Shown here piece by piece: positions 6,755-14,656 of a stretch of 23,210 nt of DNA. Every line of letters starts with the position of its first letter. Position 1 is the stretch's first letter. The notes beneath the pieces are model-generated. The model saw only the letters and a program-made list of their open reading frames with translations. It searched no databases and had not been told where the DNA came from. The DNA comes from a virus: IMG/VR virus record IMGVR_UViG_3300002460_000169, positions 1 to 23,210 of that record, one strand, 5' to 3'. A program made the position numbers and the translations under genes.

Positions 6755-7570
6755 TTAGATGGTTAAATCTCGCTGTTGTTTTATTGCTTGCCTTGCTCGT
6801 TCAGCTTGTTCTAATTCAGAAGTTCTATTACGAATCGCACCTCTTCGATTGAATTCTTGTTCACCTACTAAGCCGTTATAGGTATCAGGGCTTAGTTCGT
6901 AAAAAGGCAGTTGACGGCCTGTATCCTGTTGGAACGCACCTTGGCCCGCCAGGACTCTTGGAGAGGCACCTACATTGGGAGCTGTAGGCATTGCTTGTCC
7001 TTGTAATCCACCATACTGTTGGGCAAATGTTCTTGCTTTAGTTCCAGCATTGAATCCCAAGGTTTGTCTATTCGTATCGAGTGTCTGTTGGGTATTAGTT
7101 GCCAAATCTTGTTCTTCTCTCTGCCTAATTCCAGACTGGGCAAATCCTTGTTCAGCAGACTGTTCGCCTAGTTTACGAACTTCTTTTCCATATTGGCGTT
7201 CGAGTTGTTGCTCGAACTGACCTAGTTGTTCGGTAGAGTATCCAACATCTCGCATGAACGATTCACGAGCCAATTTAAGTTGGCTTCCAAAGTATGGATC
7301 AATTTCGCCTTCAGCCTTTTTAGTAAATTCGGCTACCTGTTGGGGAGTAATCTCTATGTTAGGATTGATTCTTTCGCCTCGTTCTTGAAGCTTTGTTAGA
7401 TATTCTTGAAGTTGGTTGTAAAGAATTACCCACTCAGGAGGAAGACCACTTAAATCTGGAGCATTACTTCCTACATCAGAGAATCCTTGCCCTGTTAATT
7501 CCCTTGCACCTGCTGTGCCTTGTGGAACCAATGCTCTTAGTCGTGCTTGTTGTTCGTCGTATGTTGCCAT
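6755..7570 (-). CDS. Gln-rich helical virion protein (putative internal protein)
   Basis: A 271-residue protein rich in Gln, Glu, Ala and Arg. Residues 75-155 form a long charged helix or coiled coil (FGSQLKLARESFMRDVGYST and onward), then EQGFAQSGIRQREEQ near 140-155, a motif style common in environmental phage structural proteins. The C-terminal 40 residues are again helical and basic. There is no signal peptide or membrane span. It is first of four large genes in the order expected for ejection proteins: a smaller helical protein, the lysozyme-domain protein, then two more. It starts two bases after the previous stop and ends one base before the next start, with no SD. I infer an internal virion role; a tail-tip assembly protein is possible. 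Confidence 0.5.
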   Translation of the reverse strand: MATYDEQQARLRALVPQGTAGARELTGQGFSDVGSNAPDLSGLPPEWVILYNQLQEYLTKLQERGERINPNIEITPQQVAEFTKKAEGEIDPYFGSQLKLARESFMRDVGYSTEQLGQFEQQLERQYGKEVRKLGEQSAEQGFAQSGIRQREEQDLATNTQQTLDTNRQTLGFNAGTKARTFAQQYGGLQGQAMPTAPNVGASPRVLAGQGAFQQDTGRQLPFYELSPDTYNGLVGEQEFNRRGAIRNRTSELEQAERARQAIKQQRDLTI

Positions 7571-7572
7571 GG

Positions 7573-8031
7573 TTATAAATATGCAGCTCCAGTACTCTTG
7601 TCGAAGTATGGAGTGCGAATAAATTCTCCGATTAAGGTGTTAGCAATAATAGTATTGATTTGATAAGCTACGAATATTCCAGTATAAATACTTCTATCTA
7701 TATTAGAGTTAGCAAGAGTCAGGTTGTTGGTTAAGGCATGGCGTATCATAAGTTGCGAAGTAGCTACCGTGTTAGTACAGTCAATCTCCCATAATTGTCC
7801 TGGAGCAAATGGAACTACTCGAATTACTGTATCCGAAGCTCCTTCAACATAGTCTAAGGAAAGTCCGAATACATTAGTTTGGGTAGTTGAACTAGAAGCT
7901 GGAACTACTCTCTTATCAACTCTAGAAAACTCAACTACACCTCCAGGATGTATAGTACCAGAAGCATACACTCGTATGATGTTTGGAACTGGAAGAGCTG
8001 AACCTTTAATGTTTACAAATCGTACTGCCAT
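7573..8031 (-). CDS. paralogue of the capsid-proximal decoration-like protein
   Basis: A 152-residue, mostly beta protein clearly related to the protein at 16201-16677. Shared landmarks are MAV/MAI at the start, GLSLDYVEG versus GVSLDYIQG, IRVVPFAPGQLWEIDC versus VRVIPFVPGQLWECDV, SQLM versus AQLM, and IGEFIRTP versus IGEFLKTP. In that protein the position just upstream of the major capsid gene suggests a head decoration role; this copy sits among tail genes 8 kb downstream. It may decorate a different surface (tail hub or portal vertex) or be a diverged copy acquired separately. It starts two bases after the preceding stop with no SD. The homology is seen directly; the role is inferred. Confidence 0.6.
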   Translation of the reverse strand: MAVRFVNIKGSALPVPNIIRVYASGTIHPGGVVEFSRVDKRVVPASSSTTQTNVFGLSLDYVEGASDTVIRVVPFAPGQLWEIDCTNTVATSQLMIRHALTNNLTLANSNIDRSIYTGIFVAYQINTIIANTLIGEFIRTPYFDKSTGAAYL

Positions 8032-8033
8032 AA

Positions 8034-8234
8034 TTATGGGCTGAAAATTGAAACAGGTAAACCAGTTACAGATGAAGATATCGAATCTCCTGATTGAGTG
8101 AGTAAACTCAACCTTTCTTCAACGGAATTGTATACCAATGGACTAACTACGGAATCCGTGTTCCTATTGAGGCCTTTATCAAAGCCTAAGGAATAAACAT
8201 CCATCTTCTCTGGTTCGTTAATTGGTATTTTCAT
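8034..8234 (-). CDS. small conserved-position virion gene, unknown function
   Basis: A 66-residue acidic-to-neutral protein with Ser- and Leu-rich sequence (VEERLSLLTQSGDSIS) and no membrane span, signal peptide or known motif. The start codon lies inside the last codons of the 505-residue tail gene (17-base overlap), and the stop is two bases before the decoration-protein paralogue, so it is tightly embedded in the virion operon. That packing, and the lack of a better frame over these bases, are the main evidence that it is real. It could be a small tail or hub accessory protein. Confidence 0.5.
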   Translation of the reverse strand: MKIPINEPEKMDVYSLGFDKGLNRNTDSVVSPLVYNSVEERLSLLTQSGDSISSSVTGLPVSIFSP

Positions 8235-9735
8235 ATATGATGCCTTCGTTCATACCTGACAAGATTTCTAAACCCATAAATACTGATGACTCCTGGCTAG
8301 ATAAACCTGCTACTTTAAATCGAATCCTGTGGTGTTTAATTGCCAGAGAATTGAATAGGGTTACAAGCTGGCGTAGCTCAGGTGAAAGCGATTCCCATTG
8401 GTTGCTTTCGTCCACCTGATACATAACCTGCATACCTATTCCTTTTTCTGAAACAGCAGCCAGTTTATGAATGGTCTTAGTATTCCAGATGCCTTCCAAT
8501 TCTAGCCAAGGTGTTATGAGATGGTATCGTATTGCTTCGCCAACATCAGTGAGGCCTTTATTGAACTCAGCCACTACTCCATTGTTTAACCCTATGGCTA
8601 TTGAGCTTGAGGTAGAGGTTACAAACGGTGCACCTCGCCCAATTGGGAAAGCATAAGAATAGATAGTCCATACATCGGAAGATTCGGTATATCGGAAGAC
8701 TACATTTCTCCACAGAGAACTACCTAGAGTTTCAGCTATAGTTAGGTTGCCAGCGATTGACCAGTAAATATGGTCTGAGTCTTTCCAGGAAGATATAGTC
8801 TTAGATTGAGCCAATGAAATAGCTGCAACGAAGTCGTTGATGGCTCTGGAAATCTCTATAGGATATCCACCAGAATAGCGATAGAAGCCAGTTTCATGGT
8901 GGAAGTAGAGTCCCTTTTTGCCTTCAATTATACTCTCCTGGCTACGAGTTCCAATTCTAATCAAAGGATCAGGATCAAGACCTGAAGTTCTAAAGCGGTA
9001 TATATAGTTCGGCTTGAATACATCTAACTCCAAGGAATAGCGTTTCAGGCCACTTATACTCTCACCATCTCCAGGGTTGATATCTACATAATCAGTTCGA
9101 GGAGTCCAAGAAATGTTCCCAGCTGAGTCAATTACTGAAGAGAAGAACAGTCTAGAAGGAGTATCAGGATCGCCAGCCAAATAGATTCTTGACTTGTAAA
9201 CTTCTCCAAACGAAGCTCGATTACCATCAACATCCATAAAGTGCTGGGTATTGAGAGGGTTTCCGCCAGAGATAACACTCGTAAACGGAAAAGTTCCGTA
9301 CTTCATAGATTCATATGTTCCCGTGCTAGCCACTGGAATAGCCAATGTATAATTGTTGAAGTCTACGAATCTAACAGTTGGAGCTACACCAGTTTCGCTA
9401 GCTATAGTGAATACTGCAGAAGCCCAAATATAAGCATTGTTGTTATTGGGTATTCTACTAAACGAAACTCCACCATTAACACCTGAACTGAAGGCCGCAA
9501 TTAGAATTGAACTTTGTGCATTGTGAAGAGCCACACAAGTATTACCAGCTGATACTGTAGCTCCAATAGCAGTCAGACCAGGTCGCAAGGAGGCAGCTCC
9601 AATACGATCGAAATGGAAGTTTCGAGCTTCGGAAACAGAACCCGCAGGAGCCAGAGTAGAGTCAACCGAACTCTCTCGTATTATTCCATACGAGCCTATG
9701 TTTCTTATACTTCTCTGTTGAAGTGGCGTACTCAT
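8218..9735 (-). CDS. putative beta-propeller tail hub / DNA-stabilisation protein (P22 gp10-like)
   Basis: A 505-residue protein, beta-rich throughout with no long helices. The N-terminus has ARNFHFDRIGAASLRPGL near 37-54, the 'features a genome-end plug' opening style (N-F-x-F-D ... R-P-G) of podovirus hub and stabilisation proteins. Mid-protein YKSRIYLAGDPDTPSRLFFS (about 180-200), DYVDINPGDGESISGL (about 216-231) and KKGLYFHHETGFYRYSGGYP (about 271-290) are blade-like beta strands. P22 gp10-type and T7 gp12-type proteins close the portal channel with such folds. It starts directly after the stop of the connector-like gene (TAAATG). A receptor-binding propeller is the alternative. The family call rests on pattern and position. 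Confidence 0.5.
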   Translation of the reverse strand: MSTPLQQRSIRNIGSYGIIRESSVDSTLAPAGSVSEARNFHFDRIGAASLRPGLTAIGATVSAGNTCVALHNAQSSILIAAFSSGVNGGVSFSRIPNNNNAYIWASAVFTIASETGVAPTVRFVDFNNYTLAIPVASTGTYESMKYGTFPFTSVISGGNPLNTQHFMDVDGNRASFGEVYKSRIYLAGDPDTPSRLFFSSVIDSAGNISWTPRTDYVDINPGDGESISGLKRYSLELDVFKPNYIYRFRTSGLDPDPLIRIGTRSQESIIEGKKGLYFHHETGFYRYSGGYPIEISRAINDFVAAISLAQSKTISSWKDSDHIYWSIAGNLTIAETLGSSLWRNVVFRYTESSDVWTIYSYAFPIGRGAPFVTSTSSSIAIGLNNGVVAEFNKGLTDVGEAIRYHLITPWLELEGIWNTKTIHKLAAVSEKGIGMQVMYQVDESNQWESLSPELRQLVTLFNSLAIKHHRIRFKVAGLSSQESSVFMGLEILSGMNEGIIYENTN

Positions 9736-11136
9736 TTAATATTCAGTAGGTATATCTGGTGTTATTCTCAACTCGACTCCTATGTATTCTGATTGCAGTG
9801 CTTCTCTCTTTTTAAGCTGCCAGAGTTGGAAGTCAGTATCTTCAGTATCCAATAACCCTGGATTCTTTCTTTTCTTTATCTTCCAAGCCAAGTACGGCAC
9901 ATAAATATCGTAGTTTGGTTCATCTAATTCATCTGCATCTGAATCTGAAGCAAAGATTGTAGTATACGCATCAAGTGAGATGTTTTGATTTATATAGCTA
10001 GTTGAGATTGGCCTATTAAAGAATATATAGGCAGAACCCTGTGGCTCAGCGAATACAGTAAAGTGATCAGGGAGGCCTAGAGAAACATTCTCATAAGCAT
10101 CAGAACCAGCTGAGGCAGTTGGATATGAGCCATGGGCTGTAATGGTGAAGCTATTCTGGGAACCAGTGATTCTCGTACAGGCTATGTTCATTCCTTCAAC
10201 CTGGATAGTAGGCGAACCAGAGAAGTCCCTTCCATTAGCTAACCAAATCGAAGTGGAAGTACCTCGAGTATATGGTACATCAAGAGTTGAATGAGGTTTG
10301 CCTCTCCAGTCGAAGTCCCATTCTTTCTTATCGTAGTAGGTCATGTTAGCCTCTGTGCCTAGTCGAACTCCATAGATGTTTTGGGCTGTATGAGGTTTCT
10401 CAACCCAAATAGGTAGCTCTATACGAAATGAACCTGTCAAAGCACTACCAATTACATTATTGTATCGTCTTCGGAATGGTCTTTTACCTTGAGCTAAGTG
10501 ATACTCTCTTCGAGCTTCCCATAGAGCACGATTAAGGAACTCGTCTGATATAATTTTGCCATCAATCTGTTCATTTACTGATTCCAAGGCTCTTCGTTTC
10601 AGTTCATGTACCGTGTTATCGTTGTATCCAGCGTATGGTATAGCATCTGACCAATCAGAATTACTAGAACCAACAGTTTCGTTGAATCTTACGAAGTAGA
10701 AGCCTGAAGTTTTAGTAGTATCCTTGAATAAGTCCTCAGTTTTAGAAGGATTGATGTATTGAGGATAGGCCATTAAGGTAGTTTTAGAACCTCCTACCGT
10801 AGTAGCATGTTGAACTTCAAATCTATCCCAATCTATAATTGAAACTTTTGAGTCTTGAGGATGGTCGAAGCGAAGTCCAGCAATTAGTGTGGCACTTGTT
10901 CCGCCAATACTTGAACCAGATGAATTTGAAACATTCGAAGTCTTTATGATTTCGCTTTTCTCTTGACCTAATTCACCAATTAGAAGGATCTGGCCTGAAG
11001 CAGTAGTGAGCGAAGTAAAGGCAACTGTACTAACCAGGCCAATCGAAGTCGCTCCAGCGACAACATCACCTGTTAAAAAGGTAAATTCTTTGCTCTTGGG
11101 TAATATTGTAAGATCAGGATAAAGTGTTTTTGGCAT
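9736..11136 (-). CDS. putative head-to-tail connector/adaptor protein
   Basis: A 466-residue protein. It has beta-rich flanks and a helical stretch around 180-220 (VHELKRRALESVNEQIDG, then FLNRALWEARREYHLAQ) of the kind seen in podovirus adaptor proteins. The C-terminus is acidic then helical (EPNYDIYVPYLAWKIKKRKN), which resembles the last helix of connector proteins. The gene directly precedes the propeller-like hub gene and is adjacent to it without a gap, the expected connector-then-hub order. It is one of few structural genes with an SD-like AGGA, about nine bases before the ATG. A baseplate or tail protein is possible. The call is from composition and context only. Confidence 0.4.
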   Translation of the reverse strand: MPKTLYPDLTILPKSKEFTFLTGDVVAGATSIGLVSTVAFTSLTTASGQILLIGELGQEKSEIIKTSNVSNSSGSSIGGTSATLIAGLRFDHPQDSKVSIIDWDRFEVQHATTVGGSKTTLMAYPQYINPSKTEDLFKDTTKTSGFYFVRFNETVGSSNSDWSDAIPYAGYNDNTVHELKRRALESVNEQIDGKIISDEFLNRALWEARREYHLAQGKRPFRRRYNNVIGSALTGSFRIELPIWVEKPHTAQNIYGVRLGTEANMTYYDKKEWDFDWRGKPHSTLDVPYTRGTSTSIWLANGRDFSGSPTIQVEGMNIACTRITGSQNSFTITAHGSYPTASAGSDAYENVSLGLPDHFTVFAEPQGSAYIFFNRPISTSYINQNISLDAYTTIFASDSDADELDEPNYDIYVPYLAWKIKKRKNPGLLDTEDTDFQLWQLKKREALQSEYIGVELRITPDIPTEY

Positions 11137-11152
11137 GTTATGTTCCTATGTT

Positions 11153-12013
11153 TTACATTCCTATACCAGTTAGCATTCTTCTTCGGAATGCTCCACCTCC
11201 AGCAGCAGCTAGAGTGAATTCAAATGTATCGCTCGAATTAAATGTATGAACCGTATAGTCTCCATCAGTTGTTTCCGTACCGCCAGTTGAAGCTGATACA
11301 TCAGCTGTGAGGAATCGAATGATAACCACGCCCGAACCGCCAGCTGCTCCATTTTGAGTAGCACCTCCTCCACCACCGCCTCCACCAGTGTTAGCACTAC
11401 CAGCAGTAGGGACTGTAGGGCCTCCTGGCTCACCGCCAGTTCCGCCACCACCTGCACCACCCGCACCGACAGTACCGCCACTAGTTGTACCGCCTCCACC
11501 GCCTCCTCCTCGAGTTACAGAGGAACCACCGATTGAGCTGGCTAAACCTGCACCGCCTGCACCACCAGCTGCTCCAGCTTGACCTGCTTGTCCTGCAGCG
11601 TTTTTACCGCCTCCTCCGCCTGAGGCACCACCACCTGAACGACCTGCTCCGCCATCGTTTCCTTCGCCTACTGTAGCTGTACCGCCTGCACCTGGAGTGT
11701 TAGAAGCACCGCCACCGCCTGAGCCACCGTTAGCACCGTTTTCACCGTTCGCAGAACCGCCACCACCGCCACCATCAGTATCTAAGAGAACGCCGATTGA
11801 AGAAGCAGTACCATTTCCTCCAGTGCCTCCTGTGGTAGTATCTCCAGCACCGCCAGCTCCAACAGTTACAGTATAAGAACCTTCAGGAATACTAAGAGCC
11901 TGTTCAAGATAACCACCAGCTCCACCGCCTGCAGCTGAGTTTGGATCGGTGCCACCTTTGCCACCGCCTCCACCGCCTGATATTACTAATGATGTAGTAG
12001 ATAGATTAGCCAT
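11153..12013 (-). CDS. glycine-rich tail adhesin (polyglycine-helix type)
   Basis: A 286-residue protein dominated by poly-Gly runs with Ala, Thr and Ser. The opening LVISGGGGGGKGG, the YTVTVGAGGAGDTTTGGTGG segment near 47-66 and the closing SGVVIIRF near 227-234 are hallmarks of glycine-rich tail-fibre tip domains in environmental phages; by analogy with T-even gp38-type tips they may form packed polyglycine-II helices that touch the receptor. After this comes a short beta segment (GDYTVHTFNSSDTFEFT) and an unusual basic end (RRRMLTGIGM). The start overlaps the upstream gene by eight bases, with AAGAAGAAA before it. Long Pro-rich frames on the opposite strand are shadows of the Gly codons. 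Probably receptor binding. Confidence 0.7.
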   Translation of the reverse strand: MANLSTTSLVISGGGGGGKGGTDPNSAAGGGAGGYLEQALSIPEGSYTVTVGAGGAGDTTTGGTGGNGTASSIGVLLDTDGGGGGGSANGENGANGGSGGGGASNTPGAGGTATVGEGNDGGAGRSGGGASGGGGGKNAAGQAGQAGAAGGAGGAGLASSIGGSSVTRGGGGGGGTTSGGTVGAGGAGGGGTGGEPGGPTVPTAGSANTGGGGGGGGATQNGAAGGSGVVIIRFLTADVSASTGGTETTDGDYTVHTFNSSDTFEFTLAAAGGGAFRRRMLTGIGM

Positions 12014-12341
12014 TTTCTTCTTCTAACTTAGGGACTTCAACCCAATTTAGTAAATCTTCGTTCCAGTCATAGCCTTTACCATCTTGAGGCACAGGAATCG
12101 GTGCTTTCCATAAACAAGAATCCTCTTCGAGTATCCAAGAAGTGAATGGTCTAGGAGGAATAAAAGCATCTCTTATGGAGTCATAATTATAGCCAACTCC
12201 TGCGTAGTTTTTACGGATGCTTCCATCAACTGAAGTTTCAACCCAATTTTTAGGATCGCCTAGTTTGCCTGAGTCAATAAACTCCTGAGTCGAAGCAACG
12301 ACTCTTTTGACCACTCCATTTTCGATTTCAGCAAAATACAT
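12006..12341 (-). CDS. tail-fibre-associated protein of a marine-phage-like family
   Basis: A 111-residue protein beginning MYFAEIENGVVKRVVASTQE, followed by DPKNWVETSVDGSIRKNYAG, an FIPPRPFTSW segment and a Trp-rich C-terminus (YDWNEDLLNWVEVP). This layout recurs in cyanophage and other aquatic phage genes next to tail fibres, sometimes annotated as fibre assembly proteins; the exact role is not established to my knowledge. Here it overlaps the start of the glycine-rich adhesin by eight bases, so the two are likely made together. A chaperone or cap for the adhesin is a reasonable inference. No signal peptide or membrane segment; start two bases after the preceding stop, without an SD. Confidence 0.6.
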   Translation of the reverse strand: MYFAEIENGVVKRVVASTQEFIDSGKLGDPKNWVETSVDGSIRKNYAGVGYNYDSIRDAFIPPRPFTSWILEEDSCLWKAPIPVPQDGKGYDWNEDLLNWVEVPKLEEENG

Positions 12342-12343
12342 TT

Positions 12344-13159
12344 TTAGGCACTTTCTTTGATATAACTCACAGAATAGTGAACTAATGAGCCATCGTTTAG
12401 CAAAGCAAGCGTTGTACTAGCTCCAGTGGCGAATAAGAAGCCAGGAGGTGTAACAGCTAGGTTAGCACCTTTGGGCGTGCTGGTCGTCTCCACAGCAGTT
12501 ATGAGAGGCCTCCAGAAGTCAGTAGGCGAAGTTCCAGCTCCATTAGTGAAGCGAGGAGTCATCGATATAATGCCTGTAGTCTGTATAGAGTAGGCAAATA
12601 CCTTGAAGCTGTAGTTAGCTGAGGGTGCGACGAGAGTTACACCGCTAGCTGATACGCCAGAGGTTGTACCAGATACAGTGAAGATGGAGGCAGTATGGCC
12701 TGCGTTATTGAATACTGCTCCAGCTGGATCTATCTTTACAACGAGAGTTCCAGCAGTACTTAATATGTGTACCTTTATCGAATTTGTAATATCGGTCAGG
12801 GTACCGTTCTTGATGGCAATTGAGTCGTTAATCTTGCCTACATCTACCTGTATAGTGCCATCTACCTTGCCCAAGTTAACACCTGCCGTACCTCCAATAG
12901 TATTAAAACGAACTGAAACTACATCATCTATTTTACCTACATTGACTTGGATGGTGCCATCAATCTTACCGATATTAACACCAATAGTGCCTGTAGCAGC
13001 ACCGCTTATAGTTACAGGAAGTGGATCAGATGAAGAAACTTTGGTCTGGGTATTATCTCCTCCAAACTCAAGTTTCACATACTGGTGTTGTGCTGTTCCA
13101 TCATCATCAGTGGCTATAGTTTTGCCACTTCCCTCTGTGATATTTACATTATCTGCCAT
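12344..13159 (-). CDS. repeat-containing virion surface/fibre protein
   Basis: A 271-residue beta-rich protein. The N-terminus, MADNVNITEGSGKTIATDDD, resembles the opening of fibre or structural proteins in aquatic phages. Residues 60-125 hold two copies of a 33-residue unit containing GVNIGKIDGTIQVNVGKI and GVNLGKVDGTIQVDVGKI. The C-terminal half (about 145-271) looks like a jelly-roll or beta-sandwich domain with SANYSFKVFAYSIQTT, WRPLITAVETTS and GSLVHYSVSYIKES. It lies upstream of the adhesin pair and downstream of two small virion genes, so a fibre or head-surface role is likely. Start at TAATATG, no SD. The repeat is directly visible; the role is inferred. Confidence 0.55.
   Translation of the reverse strand: MADNVNITEGSGKTIATDDDGTAQHQYVKLEFGGDNTQTKVSSSDPLPVTISGAATGTIGVNIGKIDGTIQVNVGKIDDVVSVRFNTIGGTAGVNLGKVDGTIQVDVGKINDSIAIKNGTLTDITNSIKVHILSTAGTLVVKIDPAGAVFNNAGHTASIFTVSGTTSGVSASGVTLVAPSANYSFKVFAYSIQTTGIISMTPRFTNGAGTSPTDFWRPLITAVETTSTPKGANLAVTPPGFLFATGASTTLALLNDGSLVHYSVSYIKESA
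12785..12982 (-). repeat. two 33-residue tandem repeats in the 271-residue surface protein
   Basis: Repeat 1 (12884-12982) and repeat 2 (12785-12883) encode units that both begin GVN(I/L)GK(I/V)DGTIQV and continue (N/D)VGKI(D/N)D before diverging. The nucleotide copies differ mostly at third positions, so the duplication is old enough to have drifted. Each unit itself contains two VGK/IGK-like half repeats, suggesting a beta-helical or fibre-shaft segment. Confidence 0.7.
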
Positions 13160-13165
13160 ATTATG

Positions 13166-13405
13166 TTAATCTGTGTTTCTTATTTTTACTACAGGCACAT
13201 CATCACTCTTATAGATAGCTGGCGTAGAAGTATCTATCTGCGTAGCATAAGTCCAAACAAGCAAGAGGCCTATTGGTGTACCTATGCTTATATGCGACTC
13301 CACTGCATCTGTGCGAATACTCGAAAATCTTGAACCAACTTTAGGTATGTCAGTATTCCTGACACCTATAGTCGGAGCATCGTTGCGAATATTTGCTTGA
13401 GGCAT
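13166..13405 (-). CDS. small virion protein, unknown function
   Basis: A 79-residue protein with related RNTD-containing segments near both ends (IGVRNTDIPK at about 13-22 and VVKIRNTD at the C-terminus) and a central aliphatic stretch (SIGTPIGLLLVWTYATQ). The middle is too polar at its edges for a confident transmembrane helix and may be a beta core. It lies 19 bases after the preceding stop and six bases before the repeat-containing surface protein, both on the same strand. There is no SD. Frame, spacing and neighbours support it as a small structural protein; I recognise no family. Confidence 0.55.
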   Translation of the reverse strand: MPQANIRNDAPTIGVRNTDIPKVGSRFSSIRTDAVESHISIGTPIGLLLVWTYATQIDTSTPAIYKSDDVPVVKIRNTD

Positions 13406-13424
13406 GTTTTTATTCTACCAGAGT

Positions 13425-13775
13425 TTACTCTACCTCGAAACCCGTTAGGTTTACAAACATCTCACCAAGAGTAGTGCTTTTTCTTGCAAAGATTGCTCCC
13501 CCAACTGCCGTACTTTCCCAGCAACCAATGCTTGGGCTGAAGTTTATAGATGCGATTGCACCATATGAGGCAATTTGAGCTACAGGATTTTGCTTATCTG
13601 CAAAGAAGAAAGAAATAGTACCGCTTTCAGGTCCACCCATGATGGTTAGATCTGTAACGATTACCCTCTTCCCAGTAATGGGTGTCCAAACAGCAACAGT
13701 ATCTGCTCCTGTAATAGACTTGGTTTTAACTATCGGTGATGATCCTCTTCCGAGGAAAAAGTTAATTGCTGACAT
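13425..13775 (-). CDS. small beta-rich virion protein, unknown function
   Basis: A 116-residue protein, predicted all-beta (KRVIVTDLTIMGGPESGTIS then FFFADKQNPVAQIASYG), lacking charged helices, signal peptide or membrane span. Such short beta-sandwich proteins in the capsid-to-fibre region are often surface decorations, but no specific family is recognised. Its start lies inside the last codons of the 293-residue gene upstream (14-base overlap), which supports both frames and suggests coupled translation. No SD is present. Confidence 0.55.
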   Translation of the reverse strand: MSAINFFLGRGSSPIVKTKSITGADTVAVWTPITGKRVIVTDLTIMGGPESGTISFFFADKQNPVAQIASYGAIASINFSPSIGCWESTAVGGAIFARKSTTLGEMFVNLTGFEVE

Positions 13776-14643
13776 GATTTAGAAACTTACATTTATAGTC
13801 TTTTCTCATTCCTGCGAAATGTTCATCTTCTGGAGTGAGCCTTACTTGCTCTAGGTCCAGGTTAGATAAAACATCTGCTACCATCCTCTGTAATTTACGA
13901 TCAAAGCGTAAATAGTACTTAATGCCCATAACTAGCAATCTCCAAGTATCTTTGACTTCTTGGGTTTGCTCTCGAGAACTCATTACATCCATTAAGCGTA
14001 GGAGTTCCTTTATTGTGTTCTTTTTAAGAGCTTTTTTATCTAGCTCCACGATGACATCTTGCATTCTATACCGATAGGCATTGTCGAATTCAAGTATCGT
14101 GCAGACTATGTCTTTCAACATCAATCTAAGCTCAAGAACCTCGAGTTCCTCATTGGCTCTAGGCGTGTCGAATGCCATATAGATGGCTCTGACTGCCCTG
14201 GAGTATAATTTGCTCTTGATTCTGGATCTCTCGATTAGACGATGAAAGGTTCTAGCCGTAGTTGATATCAGGTCTTTAGCCAGGAATATCAACGGGAACA
14301 TCAGAAGCAATCTGAACTTGTTCTTATGCTTGACTGTGTGGTAAAGTCCACTAAGCGTATTGCGAGAGATCTTCTTAATAAGATCTATCTTCTCTACGAA
14401 CTCAAAGTACGGAAAGCCTCTATATGGGAGTGGATGTCCTGACATATAAGTCAGTATACCACCCTCATCAGGGAACTCTACCTTTTCGAGAGCATTTGTA
14501 TCTGTAGGAACTTCCGATTGAAGCACAGGAATTTCTTTCATTTCTGCGACTATTCCGTGCATCAACTGGACATTCTGCATATAACCTGCCACTTCTGGAG
14601 GTAGAGTCCCTTCGGGTATTGTTGCAATTCCGTTTCCTTGCAT
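13762..14643 (-). CDS. conserved-looking helical protein with a hydrophobic segment, unknown function
   Basis: A 293-residue protein that is strongly helical and basic, unlike its beta-rich neighbours. Residues about 60-85 contain GGILTYMSGHPLPYRGFPYF, then a helical KIDLIKKISRN stretch. Residues 110-123 (FRLLLMFPLIFLAK) are a short hydrophobic segment that could insert in or lie on a membrane. The rest (about 130-285) is Arg/Lys/Glu-rich helix, with ALKKNTIKELLRLMD and MGIKYYLRFDRKLQ. I recall similar proteins in environmental phage genomes without assigned function. It sits between two virion genes, and its end overlaps the next gene by 14 bases. A membrane-active virion protein or head-completion factor are both open possibilities. 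Confidence 0.55.
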   Translation of the reverse strand: MQGNGIATIPEGTLPPEVAGYMQNVQLMHGIVAEMKEIPVLQSEVPTDTNALEKVEFPDEGGILTYMSGHPLPYRGFPYFEFVEKIDLIKKISRNTLSGLYHTVKHKNKFRLLLMFPLIFLAKDLISTTARTFHRLIERSRIKSKLYSRAVRAIYMAFDTPRANEELEVLELRLMLKDIVCTILEFDNAYRYRMQDVIVELDKKALKKNTIKELLRLMDVMSSREQTQEVKDTWRLLVMGIKYYLRFDRKLQRMVADVLSNLDLEQVRLTPEDEHFAGMRKDYKCKFLNHVSN

Positions 14644-14656
14644 TGGTGTACTTTAG

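Noticed and set aside
11354-11676. Plus-strand Pro-, Ser- and Leu-rich frames
   Set aside because: They are the complement of the glycine codons in the adhesin gene.
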